A stretch of DNA of 64,000 nt from Aldehydirespirator sp965200005 (GCA_965200005.1 OZ241331.1:1984001-2048000); one strand, 5' to 3'; positions 1-8,463 are shown, counted from the stretch's first letter. The notes: generated by a model not told the origin, from the sequence alone. Made by a program: numbers and translations.

Positions 1-63
1 TCCAAACAGAGTGCCGGTGAGGTTCACATCGACAAGACGCTTCAAATCACTTTCAGACTGTTT
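1..63 (-). pseudogene. Short-chain dehydrogenase (SDR) fragment, 5' part missing
   Basis: Read on the minus strand, the first 63 bases give an open frame with the segment DLKRLVDVNLTGTLFG. This is the SDR motif that follows the NAG loop in the Rossmann fold. The gene continues leftward out of the window. On its 5' side the frame meets the G/T-rich end of the IS3 remnant at about 64, and no N-terminal TGxxxGIG coenzyme-binding segment (about 100 residues) is found. The gene was therefore cut by the element or by a deletion next to it. The SDR family call is good for such a short piece; the substrate is unknown. Confidence 0.6.
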
Positions 64-94
64 GAGGTTTGAGGGTCGCTGGGTTTGTTGGTGG
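64..94 (+). repeat. Left inverted end of the IS3 remnant
   Basis: Imperfect inverted repeat with 1316-1346. A 9-bp GAGGTTTGA block is followed by 8 dissimilar bases and then a shared G/T-rich 14-mer with two mismatches. The match was made by eye and some similarity may come from low complexity. Confidence 0.5.
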
Positions 95-238
95 CTTGTT
101 TTGGTGGGTCGCTGGGTTGTGGGTGTTTAGCGTTGGGTTGGTTGGTGTCTGGTGGGGTTGCGGGTTCGGGCGGTTGGTGTGGTTTTGGAGGTGGAGCGTT
201 AGGGTGATTCGCGGTGGTGTGCGGTTCGTTGGGTTGGC

Positions 239-1334
239 GAGAAGCTGGGACCGAATCTTGAGACGATTCGTAAGTGGGTTCGCTGCTTCGAGATCGATAA
301 CGGTGAGTTGCCTGGTTTCAAGACTGAGGATCGTGAACGGTTGAAGCAACCCGAACGCGAGAATCGCGAGTTGCGCAGAGCGAACGAGATTTTGAAGTTG
401 GCTTCGGGTTTCTTCGCGGCGGAGCTCGACCGTCCACAAAGTCGCAGGTAAAGTTCATTGACGCTCACCGGGATGAGTTCGGGGTCGAGCCGATCTGTGG
501 AACACTGCGGATCGCCCCTTCCACGTATTGGGCTTATAAGCGGCGTCCTTCGTCTGCTCGCGCGATCCGTGATGAGCAGTTAAAGATCGAGATCAGCCGC
601 GTTTTTCACGACAATTTTGGTGTTTATGGGGCACCCAAGATTTGGGCTCAACTCAACCGCGAAAACATCAGGGTTGCTCGTTGCACCGTCGAACGTTTGA
701 TGCGTGACCTCGGGATACGCGGAGCTACTCGAGGCAAACCCAAACAAACCACCACCCCAGTCGCGGCTTCGGAGAGTCCCAGGGATCTCCTGGATCGCAA
801 GTTCGGGGCGGTGGCACGAACCGCCTGTGGGTAGCAGATCTCACCTATGTACGCACCAAGACCGGGTTCGTATATGTGCGGATCGTCGGCTGCAAAGCCT
901 CCAGATCGCTAACCGCAAACATCGCTCTAGACGCCCTCGAACAAGCCATCTGGGACCGCAAACGCGACAACGGTGATCTCACCGGCTTGATCCATCACAG
1001 CGACAAGGGCAGCCAATACCTCGCCATCGCATACACCAACCGCTTAGCCCGAAACGGAGTCATCGCCCCAGTCGGATCCCGCGGTGACTCCTACGACAAC
1101 GCCCTAGCCGAAACCATCATCGGCCTCTACAAAACCGAACTCATCAACAACAAAAGACCCTGGAGCGGACTCAAAGACCTCGAACTAGCCACCCTCGAAT
1201 ATATTGACTGGTACAACCACCAGCGCATCTATGACACCCTCAGAAACACCACACCCACCGAACACGAAACCAACCACCACACTCAAACCACAACAAAAAC
1301 AACCAAACAAAAACACCACCAAACAACCCGGTAA
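239..1334 (+). pseudogene. IS3-family transposase remnant (orfA + orfB)
   Basis: The orfA part (about 239-451, stop TAA 449-451) shows the HTH/leucine-zipper end (LETIRKWVRCFEIDNGELPG, then ERENRELRRANEILK) but lacks its N-terminus. The orfB part continues in the -1 frame from about 430 (IDAHRDEFGVEPIC, APSTYW, GVYGAPKIWAQL) and needs one extra base near 817 to pass into frame NRLWVADLTYVRT; without it a TAG follows at once. A block of about ten residues normally following GFVYV is missing. The DDE residues are still visible (D in ADLTY, D in HSDKGSQY, E in ALAET), followed by YNHQRIYDTL. With an N-terminal loss, a frameshift and an internal deletion it should be inactive. Confidence 0.85.
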
Positions 1335-2001
1335 AATTCAAACCTCCGTCTTCGGTCTCCGCTGGTGGGGGTTGGGGTGTAGCCGTGGTCGTTGCGGGCG
1401 CTTCAGTTGTGGTCGGTGCAGCACTTGTAGTTGGTGCGGCTGTGGTAGTTGGTGCGGCTGTGGTAGTTGGAGCAGCGGTGGTGGTAGGAGCGGCCGTGGT
1501 GGTTGGCGCTGCTGTGGTCATCGTGGAGGTCTCCTCGACCACGGGCTCAGGCTCGGGCTCTTCTTCGGCTACCACTTCAGCAAAAGTGACCGCCACTCCG
1601 GCGTAGTTCGCTGAGGGCCCTATCCCGTCACCTGCAACAATGAAGCAGGAGTTCTCGTGATCGCAGCGGCCGGGCACAACCTTCACGGGGTACTCAATAG
1701 TTGCCGTGCCGTCCTCACCAGCTGTCACAACGTGCTGGCCGTAGTTGCTCAACTCGCAGTCAGTCGGCCCGGCAGCGGGATAGTTGAAGCACGTTACGAC
1801 GGTGATGTTCGCGCCTGCGAGCCAGCTTGAGAGTTCGACTGTGATGGTTTCGCCATCAGCGATGTCGGCTTCGTTGGAGAGCACCATCGTCTCGCCGTTG
1901 TGACCCTCTCCGTGATCGGCCACTGCAGTGCTGAAAGCCGAACCGATAGCGGCTACCGCAATCGCAATCACGGCGACAATGCGCCAGCTAACGCGTGACA
2001 T
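1240..2001 (-). CDS. Secreted neocarzinostatin-like domain protein with TTAAPT stalk, 3' end lost to IS
   Basis: Start ATG at 2001 gives a signal peptide (MSRVSWR, hydrophobic core, cut near TAVADHG). It is followed by an Ig-like beta-sandwich domain of about 110 residues resembling the neocarzinostatin fold (ITVELSSWLAGANITVV, later GYDG-like turns), with cysteines at about 71/82 and 113/119 spaced like that family's two disulfides. Then come an acidic linker, seven TTAAPT-type repeats and PPPAETEDGG. The last ~30 residues read through the IS right arm, so the real C-terminus, perhaps a membrane or wall anchor, is gone. It may be a surface-displayed ligand-binding or adhesive protein. It is divergent from the FG-GAP lipoprotein gene. 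Confidence 0.65.
   Translation of the reverse strand: MSRVSWRIVAVIAIAVAAIGSAFSTAVADHGEGHNGETMVLSNEADIADGETITVELSSWLAGANITVVTCFNYPAAGPTDCELSNYGQHVVTAGEDGTATIEYPVKVVPGRCDHENSCFIVAGDGIGPSANYAGVAVTFAEVVAEEEPEPEPVVEETSTMTTAAPTTTAAPTTTAAPTTTAAPTTTAAPTTSAAPTTTEAPATTTATPQPPPAETEDGGLNFTGLFGGVFVWLFLLWFECGGWFRVRWVWCF
1393..1518 (-). repeat. 18-bp tandem repeat encoding TTAAPT stalk
   Basis: Seven imperfect 18-bp units (GTGGTAGTTGGTGCGGCT type on the plus strand) encode TTAAPT variants with TS and TE substitutions near the end. They form a mucin-like, probably extended stalk in the secreted protein at 1240-2001. Confidence 0.85.
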
Positions 2002-2066
2002 GGTCGGTCTCTTCACTGCGCACCTCCACAAGCCTTACCGGCGCGCTTAGATTAGCATCTCCCTCT

Positions 2067-3419
2067 GTGTTCCGCTTACCGAAACGGTGTTTCGCATTTG
2101 TGGTTGCACTTGTTCTCGGAGGCGCTTGCTCATCAGGTCCGGAGTTACCCGAGCCCTCCGGACGAGCCGAGGATCCACTCTTTGCTACCTATGTCGTGGC
2201 CGAGTTCGCGGATGGCCCCGCAGGTGCAGAGGCGGCAGACATTGACGGTGACGGTGACCTTGACCTTGTAGTGAACTTCTTCGGGCATCGCCCCGATGAT
2301 GCAGGGCCGATTGAGTTCCCGCCGGGCGGCATCACTATCTATCGCAATGACGGTGATCTGGCTTCGTGGACTCCGGTACCCGTCTTGACCCGAACAGACG
2401 GGAATTACTTCTTAAACGACGCCAAACCTAACGATCTTGATGAAGACGGTGATCTTGACCTGCTGGTATCGGGCGGGTTCTTTGTGTGCGAGTTCAACCC
2501 TGAGATTGGGCCGTGTGGAGCACTGTTCTGGTTAGAGAACGATGACGGAACCGGCACCAGTTGGGTGCGTCACGACATCATTGAGCCCGGCACGGTCGCA
2601 TTCTACCACAAACTCCTGCTAGCGGATCTCGATCGTGACGGTCTCGACGATTTGATCACTGTCGCCGAGACATCCGACGATGCCTACGCACAGTGGTATC
2701 GCGCAATTAACCGATCAGATGAAGGCGCAGCCCTGTTCACATCAACGCCGCAGCTAATGGGCCAGGGAGGCGGCAGCCTTCCGACCCTGCATGACATTGA
2801 CGGTGACGGAGACCTGGATGTCGCGAGCGCGGAGTTCTTCCTAGCAGGGAACTCGTTTGTGTGGTTTGAACAGGTGACACCGCCAGGTAGCGATAGGTCG
2901 GCGGGTGAGTGGCAACGGCACGTGATCTCAGACTCGCTTGGTCGCAGCATCCAACTTTCAGTTGTGCCTGACCTCTTTGGTGAGGGTGCTCACGGTTGGA
3001 TCGGTTCGAATCATGTGAACAATGTGAGCCGCGACCCTGTGCCTCAGTCGGGAATCTATGTACTGACTCCGCCTGCTGACCCGCGAGAGCCGTGGCATGA
3101 GGAACTGATCAGTAATGCGATCACGTCACGGCCGATTGAGGGTCTCAACTTTCAGGCCGCTCCAGGTGTGTTCTCGTGGGGTGATGTTGATGATGACGGT
3201 GACATTGATTTGACGGTTTCTGGTGACGGTGACCCTCGAGTCTTCTGGTTCGAGCAGGTCGAAGGAGGAGAGTTCAACCAGCACACGTTGCTTAGCGAAT
3301 TCGGTCAGGCGGCCTCAGGAGAGGTTGCAGATCTCGATAGCAACGGTGACTCAGAGGTCGTGTTCACGAGCTACGACACCAGTGAGGTGTTGATCTTTGA
3401 CTATCAGCCAGAGAGGTAG
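2067..3419 (+). CDS. FG-GAP/VCBS repeat lipoprotein
   Basis: A predicted surface lipoprotein of about 450 residues. GTG at 2067 gives a signal peptide ending in the lipobox LVLGGAC; an upstream ATG at 1995 would put 24 extra residues before it and overlap the divergent gene. Six Ca-binding FG-GAP motifs are visible (DIDGDGDLD, DLDEDGDLD, DLDRDGLDD, DIDGDGDLD, DVDDDGDID, DLDSNGDSE), predicting a seven-bladed-type beta-propeller. Such proteins bind carbohydrate or protein ligands or act in adhesion; no catalytic domain is seen. No clear ribosome binding site precedes the GTG, so the transcript may be leaderless. The 3' end overlaps the convergent cysteine hydrolase gene by 16 bases. Confidence 0.85.
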   Translation: MFRLPKRCFAFVVALVLGGACSSGPELPEPSGRAEDPLFATYVVAEFADGPAGAEAADIDGDGDLDLVVNFFGHRPDDAGPIEFPPGGITIYRNDGDLASWTPVPVLTRTDGNYFLNDAKPNDLDEDGDLDLLVSGGFFVCEFNPEIGPCGALFWLENDDGTGTSWVRHDIIEPGTVAFYHKLLLADLDRDGLDDLITVAETSDDAYAQWYRAINRSDEGAALFTSTPQLMGQGGGSLPTLHDIDGDGDLDVASAEFFLAGNSFVWFEQVTPPGSDRSAGEWQRHVISDSLGRSIQLSVVPDLFGEGAHGWIGSNHVNNVSRDPVPQSGIYVLTPPADPREPWHEELISNAITSRPIEGLNFQAAPGVFSWGDVDDDGDIDLTVSGDGDPRVFWFEQVEGGEFNQHTLLSEFGQAASGEVADLDSNGDSEVVFTSYDTSEVLIFDYQPER

Positions 3420-4090
3420 TTCAGCACCTCGAGCTCATCCACGACATCGGCGTACTTCGCATCTAAATCAAAGAGATTTGCCTCGTGTACCTGTTCGCTA
3501 CGGTCTCCGACCGCTTGGCGTACCACCACCGGAATGAATCCGTGCTGGCAAGCGTCTAGCGCGGTTGCACGCACACAGCCACTAGTCGATACACCTGTAA
3601 CAATCAGGGTGTCGATCCCCAGAGCTGTGAGTGTTGAACTGAGCGAGGTACCAAAGAACGCACTGGCGTATTGCTTGGTGATGATGATGTCACTGGTTAC
3701 AGGTTGTAGCGACGGTGCGAGTTCTGCGAGTGGGTTGCCCCGATCAAAGCAACTTAAGGCAGCGACCTTGCGATAGAAGACGCCACCATCGGTGCCTCCG
3801 GGTTGGAACTCGACTCTGGTGAATACGACTGGGATGGCGGCCTGGCGTGCTGCTCGCAGTACTCGCTCACACGAGGCGAGTGTGTCTTCGACACCTGCAT
3901 ACAAGGGCGAATCGGGGTTTAGGTATGCCATTGCGAAGTCGATAATCACCAGCGCAGGGGCAGTTCCGAATCCGAGTCGTCCACTAAATCCAGCTTGCTT
4001 GTAGTCCTCGACTAGTTCAGTACCACTGCCCGAGCGGTCCGAAGATTCCGAAGAAGGCGTTGGCGTTGTATCAGATTGTGGAGTTGTCAT
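3404..4090 (-). CDS. Isochorismatase-family cysteine hydrolase (N-carbamoylsarcosine/maleamate amidohydrolase-like)
   Basis: This 228-residue alpha/beta hydrolase of the isochorismatase superfamily carries the Asp-Lys-Cys triad: D51 (LVIIDFA), K139 (IITKQYASAFFGT) and C172 (TGVSTSGCVRATALDA). The GCVRATALDA nucleophile context is typical of N-carbamoylsarcosine amidase and maleamate amidohydrolase (NicF). It would split a C-N amide bond in a small carboxylate in the cytosol. The start ATG at 4090 overlaps the stop of the upstream monooxygenase (ATGA), so the genes are coupled. With the maleate-isomerase-like gene further upstream, a maleamate-type substrate is a reasonable guess. The first ~25 residues are Ser/Thr-rich and probably disordered. 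Confidence 0.8.
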   Translation of the reverse strand: MTTPQSDTTPTPSSESSDRSGSGTELVEDYKQAGFSGRLGFGTAPALVIIDFAMAYLNPDSPLYAGVEDTLASCERVLRAARQAAIPVVFTRVEFQPGGTDGGVFYRKVAALSCFDRGNPLAELAPSLQPVTSDIIITKQYASAFFGTSLSSTLTALGIDTLIVTGVSTSGCVRATALDACQHGFIPVVVRQAVGDRSEQVHEANLFDLDAKYADVVDELEVLNYLSG

Positions 4091-5298
4091 GGTGACTTGT
4101 CATCTCGTGCTTCACAGAGCAGTTCATGCATCTGCGTGGTGGCGTTAATCATTGAAGCTTGCAATAGGTACTCCCTTGAAGCTGTAGCGTCGGCCGCGGT
4201 CTCAAGCATCCGGGACAGGGCTCGCTGGCGAACGGCACCATCCGACGAGGCGAGGCTTGTGGCGTTTTGATGGGTGTGTCGTTGAACGTAGTCAAGCGAC
4301 AATTGCCTGCGAAACGCTGCCATTGCATCTAGGCGACTGTTGGGTAGCACGCCGGAGCAAACCGAGGCGATCCCGTGGCTCAGCAGGAATGCATCGTGAA
4401 TCCCTCCGTTCATTCCCATGCCACCGAGCGGGTTGTTGATATGGGCTGCATCACCAGCAAGCAGTATCGGGCCAACTCGAAACGTCGAAGCAACCCGCTG
4501 ATGCACCGCGTAAATCGTGCGATGTGAAACTTCGAAGTCTTGAGTTGTCCTTGACAACCCTCTCAGCAATGAAAGTACGTTGGTATCGCTGAGCGCTTCT
4601 GAATCGCTCTGGCTCTCGTGAACAGGGAATAGCGCTCTCTATAGGGTTGGTGTGCGTAACAAGACAAGCCACTCGTCGGGTCCTGTGAGGTAGTTGACCG
4701 GACATAGGTCATCGAAATCCGCCCCGTAGTCATGTGGCGTAGAGACCACCAGATACCTGTCTTCATAGGTCATCCCGTCAAAGTCAATGCCGAGCGACTT
4801 ACGGACAGCACTGCTGGCTCCGTCCGCAGCGACAACAAAGTCAGCAGATAGCAACGTCCCGTCGACAAGTTGAACCGTTGCGTAGTCGTTGTGATCTTGG
4901 GCTGACACGACCTCGCTCGAGAACCGCAGCGACACATTGGACATGTCATCGAGTCGCTGTATCAACAACTCACACAGCTTGTATTGCTCACACTGCAGCC
5001 GGTAGGGGTGGCGTGTCACATCCGAGAGGGTGTCGAGATCAAATACAGCTGAAGTTCCCGTGTGCCGGTCTCGATATGCAAATCGCTGCGCAATGAGTCC
5101 TCGTGCAACGAGATCAGCAGTCACGTCTAGGTCGTCGAGCAAGTCAAGCGTGGCAGGATGAAAAGTTGAGGCGCGCAGTTCAAGTGGCAGTTCTGGGGAG
5201 GCTTCAAGCAGTGAGACCTCAAGTCCCCGGTTAGCTAGCACCGCAGCAGACACACAACCAACGGGGCCCATCCCGACAACAATCACATGCGGGCTCAC
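4087..5298 (-). pseudogene. FAD-dependent aromatic monooxygenase interrupted by in-frame TAG
   Basis: One frame of 404 codons codes for a group A flavin hydroxylase (UbiH/NicC/PHBH-like). It has the N-terminal FAD motif VVGMGPVGCVSAAVLANRG, the DG motif VVAADGASSAVR and the second FAD-binding motif ILLAGDAAHINNPLGGMGMN. At 4639-4641, codon 220, a TAG interrupts the frame (RTPTL-stop-RALFPVHE) where homologues usually have Trp or a similar residue. The same frame then continues to a normal stop at 4087 overlapping the next gene. Nonsense mutation, base-call error or readthrough are possible. If intact, it would hydroxylate an aromatic or N-heteroaromatic acid with NAD(P)H and O2. The upstream racemase-like gene ends 46 bases away. 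Confidence 0.8.
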
Positions 5299-5344
5299 AC
5301 TTGCAACCAGTGTCGCCTATGGCCCGTGAATAGCAATAGATGCC

Positions 5345-6091
5345 CTAAAACTCGCGCAGCATCATCCCGAAGCCATGGAACTGATCATTGATACCGATTG
5401 AGCGCAAAGCATGCCAGTTGCACACGGCATTGATTGCAATAACGGGCTTGCCTAACCAACGTTCGGCCTCGTCAGCAACCTCGACCATAGACAGGTTGGT
5501 ACCGCACTGAACTATGGCATCAATATCGGAGCCATTAAGCGCACTCAACTCTTCAACAAGACGCTCCGGGCCAACGTCAGCGATAGAAGTAGCCGACTCG
5601 CATCGCAAGCCATGAACCCTCTTGACATCGAAACCGCAGTCGGTGAAGTAGTTATAGACCTGCTCGTCGGCCACAGGCTGATATGGCGTCAGACAGGCAA
5701 TTGATGAGACTCCCAACTTGGCCAGTGCCGAATTGCAAGCATCGGCTCCCGAGGTGATGTCAAGGTTGCCAGAAAGGGGACGCAGACGCTCTTTGAAGTC
5801 GAGATTGCCTTCCTTGCCTCCCCAGAATGTCTCTGCAGACATTCCCATCAGCAGGTGATCGGGCTTACATGTCATCACATCACGCACAGCCGTGGGAATG
5901 GTGTCTCGGATCTTGTCCAGGAAGTACAGGAAGGCATCATCGGAAGAAAGGTCTGGTGCCTCAACTAGGAATCGGCCCGAGTGATAGGTAACCCCGGGGA
6001 GAGGCATTGCATTGCAGTCATGTTCGACAACCGTGTTGGTTGAGGGCACGATGAGACCGATCTTGGCGCGGTAGCCGACGACATCAGGCAT
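5345..6091 (-). CDS. Asp/Glu racemase-superfamily protein (maleate isomerase/arylmalonate decarboxylase-like)
   Basis: The 248-residue protein begins YRAKIGLIVPSTNTVVE, the usual start of maleate cis-trans isomerases and arylmalonate decarboxylases. The second catalytic cysteine is kept (C196, IVQCGTNLS). The position of the first cysteine reads MGMSAETFWGG, with Met/Ser instead of Cys, as in decarboxylase-type members that use one cysteine. It could isomerise or decarboxylate a dicarboxylic acid. It heads the minus-strand operon with the monooxygenase and amide hydrolase, a gene set like nicC/nicF/nicE of nicotinate degradation. Family confidence is high; the exact reaction is uncertain because of the missing cysteine. 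Confidence 0.75.
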   Translation of the reverse strand: MPDVVGYRAKIGLIVPSTNTVVEHDCNAMPLPGVTYHSGRFLVEAPDLSSDDAFLYFLDKIRDTIPTAVRDVMTCKPDHLLMGMSAETFWGGKEGNLDFKERLRPLSGNLDITSGADACNSALAKLGVSSIACLTPYQPVADEQVYNYFTDCGFDVKRVHGLRCESATSIADVGPERLVEELSALNGSDIDAIVQCGTNLSMVEVADEAERWLGKPVIAINAVCNWHALRSIGINDQFHGFGMMLREF

Positions 6092-6311
6092 GCGGACTCC
6101 TATTGTTTTACTTTGCTGATCGCTAGAGCGGAACGACGTTCCTCGACACGGAACAAGCTAGCCGTCGGCGGCAAGTTAGTCGGTCTCGCCGTGCCACCGA
6201 GTGGCTCGAGTCGACTCGCAACGCTGGGAACGACTAACGGGATGCGAGACTTGTGATCGGCTAATCGGCAAGTCAGCCGAGGTTCTAGAACCGGGGGTGG
6301 GGGAGCGACAC

Positions 6312-7259
6312 ATGATGAGCGATAGCGACAACGGCGCGACTGCCACGCAAGTAGCCGCAGAAGTACAGGTTGTGGATGTCGCAGCTCGAGACGGGTTGCA
6401 GAGCGATCCAACGATGCTCCCGACCGCTGCCAAGGTGGAGTTGATCACCAAACTCGTGGCGTCGGGCGTCACCAGGTTGGAAGCTGCCAGCTTCGTGCAT
6501 CCCAAACGGGTGCCGCAAATGGCTGATGCAGAGCAAGTCATGGCGCAACTTCCACGCAGCGAAGATGTGAGCTACATCGGTCTGGTGATGAATCGCCGTG
6601 GTCTTGAGCGTGCTATCGCAGCGGCAGTTGATGAGGTCAACTTCGTGGTCGTGTGCTCCGACACGTTCTGCCAACGCAACCAAGGTACGACTACGGCTGA
6701 AGCAATCAAGATCTTCTCGGAACTCGCGAACGAAGCGAAAGAAGCGGGTTTAGGTACAAGCGTGACGCTGGCCGCGGCGTTCGGTTGCCCGTACGAGGGC
6801 GAGGTCAGCGTGAACCGTCTGGTTGATGTGGCACGGCGGGTCGCGCTTAGCGAGCCCGATGAGATTGCGCTCGCTGACAGCATCGGGGTCGCCATGCCAA
6901 CCGATGTCCACGAGTGTGTCGCAGCCGTTCGTCAAGTGATCGGCAATGACATTGGTCTGCGTGCGCACTTTCACAACACCCGCAACACCGGGTACGCCAA
7001 CGCCGTAGCAGCCGTTGATGCGGGAGTCGGTGTCCTTGACGCGAGCCTCGGCGGGATCGGCGGCTGCCCGTTTGCGCCGGCAGCTACAGGCAACATCGCC
7101 ACCGAAGACCTCGTGTATCTGCTTGAGCGCATGGGAGTCACGAGTGGCGTGTCGCTTGATCGGCTGCGAGACAGCGCTTTGTGGCTGCAAGACGTGCTTG
7201 AGCACCCGATCCCTGGTCTGGTCTCAAAGGCTGGCGGATTCCCGACCCCCCGGGGCTAG
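6312..7259 (+). CDS. Hydroxymethylglutaryl-CoA lyase-like protein
   Basis: A TIM-barrel lyase of about 315 residues. It shows ARDGLQ (R26, D27), the metal-binding pair in HFHNTRNTGYAN (H219, H221) and the active-site cysteine in GGIGGCPFAP (C252). It should cleave HMG-CoA, or a related 3-hydroxy-3-methyl-dicarboxyl-CoA, to acetyl-CoA and a 3-oxoacid. Family length is about 300, supporting ATG 6312 (or 6315), which follows a GGGGAG ribosome binding site; longer in-frame starts add an unrelated N-terminus. It is divergent from the maleate-isomerase-like gene across about 220 bases, so the two may share a control region. Confidence 0.85.
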   Translation: MMSDSDNGATATQVAAEVQVVDVAARDGLQSDPTMLPTAAKVELITKLVASGVTRLEAASFVHPKRVPQMADAEQVMAQLPRSEDVSYIGLVMNRRGLERAIAAAVDEVNFVVVCSDTFCQRNQGTTTAEAIKIFSELANEAKEAGLGTSVTLAAAFGCPYEGEVSVNRLVDVARRVALSEPDEIALADSIGVAMPTDVHECVAAVRQVIGNDIGLRAHFHNTRNTGYANAVAAVDAGVGVLDASLGGIGGCPFAPAATGNIATEDLVYLLERMGVTSGVSLDRLRDSALWLQDVLEHPIPGLVSKAGGFPTPRG

Positions 7260-7374
7260 CGCACATCAGTTCTCAGCTCCACAAGCCTGGGGTTGCTAGG
7301 TTTGGCATGTCAGCCTTGCACGTTGTGGCAACGCCTTCGTTACGTGTGACTCAGTTGCGATCAGGAGCGTCGAA

Positions 7375-8427
7375 GTGGTGGACATTCCCAAACTGCTCGG
7401 TGACCAAGCCGAATCTCTTCTAAACCACGAATGTCAGACAGTTGGGCGTGAGGCGCTGTCAGTTCCCGGGCCCGGCTTTTTGGACCGGGTACACGGTGCT
7501 AGTGATCGCTCTCCTCAGGTGTTGCGCAATCTCGGGGCGCTATTCGGGCACGGCCGACTGGCGGGGACGGGTTACGTGTCGATCCTTCCGGTTGATCAGG
7601 GAATTGAACATTCGGGCGGAGCATCGTTTGCTCCCAACCCGATCTACTTCGATCCGATGCGCATCATTGAGTTGGCCATCGAGGGTGGCTGCAACGCAGT
7701 CGCATCCACGTTCGGGGTGCTGGCAATGGCGTCACGGCGTTACGCACACCGGATCCCCTTCCTTGTCAAGATCAACCACAACGAGTTGCTCACCCACCCG
7801 TCGAGCTATAACCAGGTGCTCTTCGGCTCAGTCAAGCAAGCCTGGGATCTGGGAGCCGCTGGTGTTGGCGCCACGGTGTATTTCGGATCGGAGCACTCAA
7901 GGCGGCAGATCGTTGAGATTTCAGAGGCGTTCCAAGCTGCTCATGAACTGGGCATGTTTACGGTCTTGTGGTGTTACCTACGTAATCCGCTATTCAACGT
8001 GGATGGCGTGAACTACCATGCAGCTGCAGATATTACAGGTCAAGCCAATCATCTCGGTGCAACGATAGAGGCTGACATTGTTAAGCAGAAGTTGCCGACC
8101 AACAATGGTGGGTATAACGCAATTGGCTTTGGCAAGACACATCCTCTCGTGTATGAGCAGTTGAGTAGCGATCATCCGATTGATTTGTGCCGGTATCAGG
8201 TTGCCAACTGCTACATGGGCCGAGTCGGTTTGATTAACAGTGGTGGATCCTCTTCGGGAGCTGGTGACCTGGCAGCAGCAGTTACGACTGCAGTGATTAA
8301 CAAACGTGCAGGTGGCACGGGTCTGATTTCGGGTCGTAAAGCCTTTCAGCGACCGATGTCTGAAGGCATTGAGTTGCTCAACGCAATACAAAACGTCTAC
8401 CTAGACACCTCCATTACGGTCGCCTAG
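7375..8427 (+). CDS. fbaB: Class I fructose-bisphosphate aldolase (FbaB/DhnA type)
   Basis: The 350-residue protein matches archaeal/bacterial class I aldolases: SILPVDQGIEHSGG near the N-terminus, LVKINHNELLTHP, and a Schiff-base lysine candidate in ADIVKQKLPTNNGG, followed by a phosphate-binding INSGGSSSG loop. It would split fructose-1,6-bisphosphate to triose phosphates without a metal, or act in gluconeogenesis. GTG at 7375 follows AGGAG. A hairpin just after the stop suggests a single-gene transcript or the end of a unit with the lyase. Confidence 0.85.
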   Translation: MVDIPKLLGDQAESLLNHECQTVGREALSVPGPGFLDRVHGASDRSPQVLRNLGALFGHGRLAGTGYVSILPVDQGIEHSGGASFAPNPIYFDPMRIIELAIEGGCNAVASTFGVLAMASRRYAHRIPFLVKINHNELLTHPSSYNQVLFGSVKQAWDLGAAGVGATVYFGSEHSRRQIVEISEAFQAAHELGMFTVLWCYLRNPLFNVDGVNYHAAADITGQANHLGATIEADIVKQKLPTNNGGYNAIGFGKTHPLVYEQLSSDHPIDLCRYQVANCYMGRVGLINSGGSSSGAGDLAAAVTTAVINKRAGGTGLISGRKAFQRPMSEGIELLNAIQNVYLDTSITVA

Positions 8428-8437
8428 AACCAAACAA

Positions 8438-8463
8438 GGGTTCCTCCACGACTGGAGAACCCC
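8438..8463 (+). terminator. Hairpin after the aldolase gene
   Basis: GGGTTC-CTCCA and TGGAGAACCC pair around a CGAC loop with one bulged C, starting 10 bases after the stop. No U-tract follows, so it is a weak or factor-assisted terminator. Confidence 0.5.

Larger units (their letters stand above)
64..1346 (+). mobile_element. Degenerate IS3-family insertion sequence
   Basis: The stretch holds an orfA/orfB-type transposase with the IS3-family DDE core and is bounded by imperfect inverted ends. GAGGTTTGA occurs at 64-72 and its complement at 1338-1346, and a GGGTTTGTTGGTGG-like stretch lies at matching distance inside each end. The left arm (to about 235) is almost only G/T and the right arm (about 1240-1336) almost only A/C on the plus strand. 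Exact ends are uncertain; 70..1340 (TG...CA) is an alternative. The flanking genes differ (SDR on the left, neocarzinostatin-like protein on the right) and both are truncated, so this marks a rearrangement rather than a clean insertion. Confidence 0.75.

Noticed and set aside
69..439. Open frames on both strands in the G/T-rich left IS arm
   Set aside because: Low-complexity composition; no family motifs; the real orfA frame lies beside them.
1385..1606. Plus-strand frame rich in Val/Gly/Ala over the stalk repeat
   Set aside because: It is the antisense of the TTAAPT repeat, not a gene.
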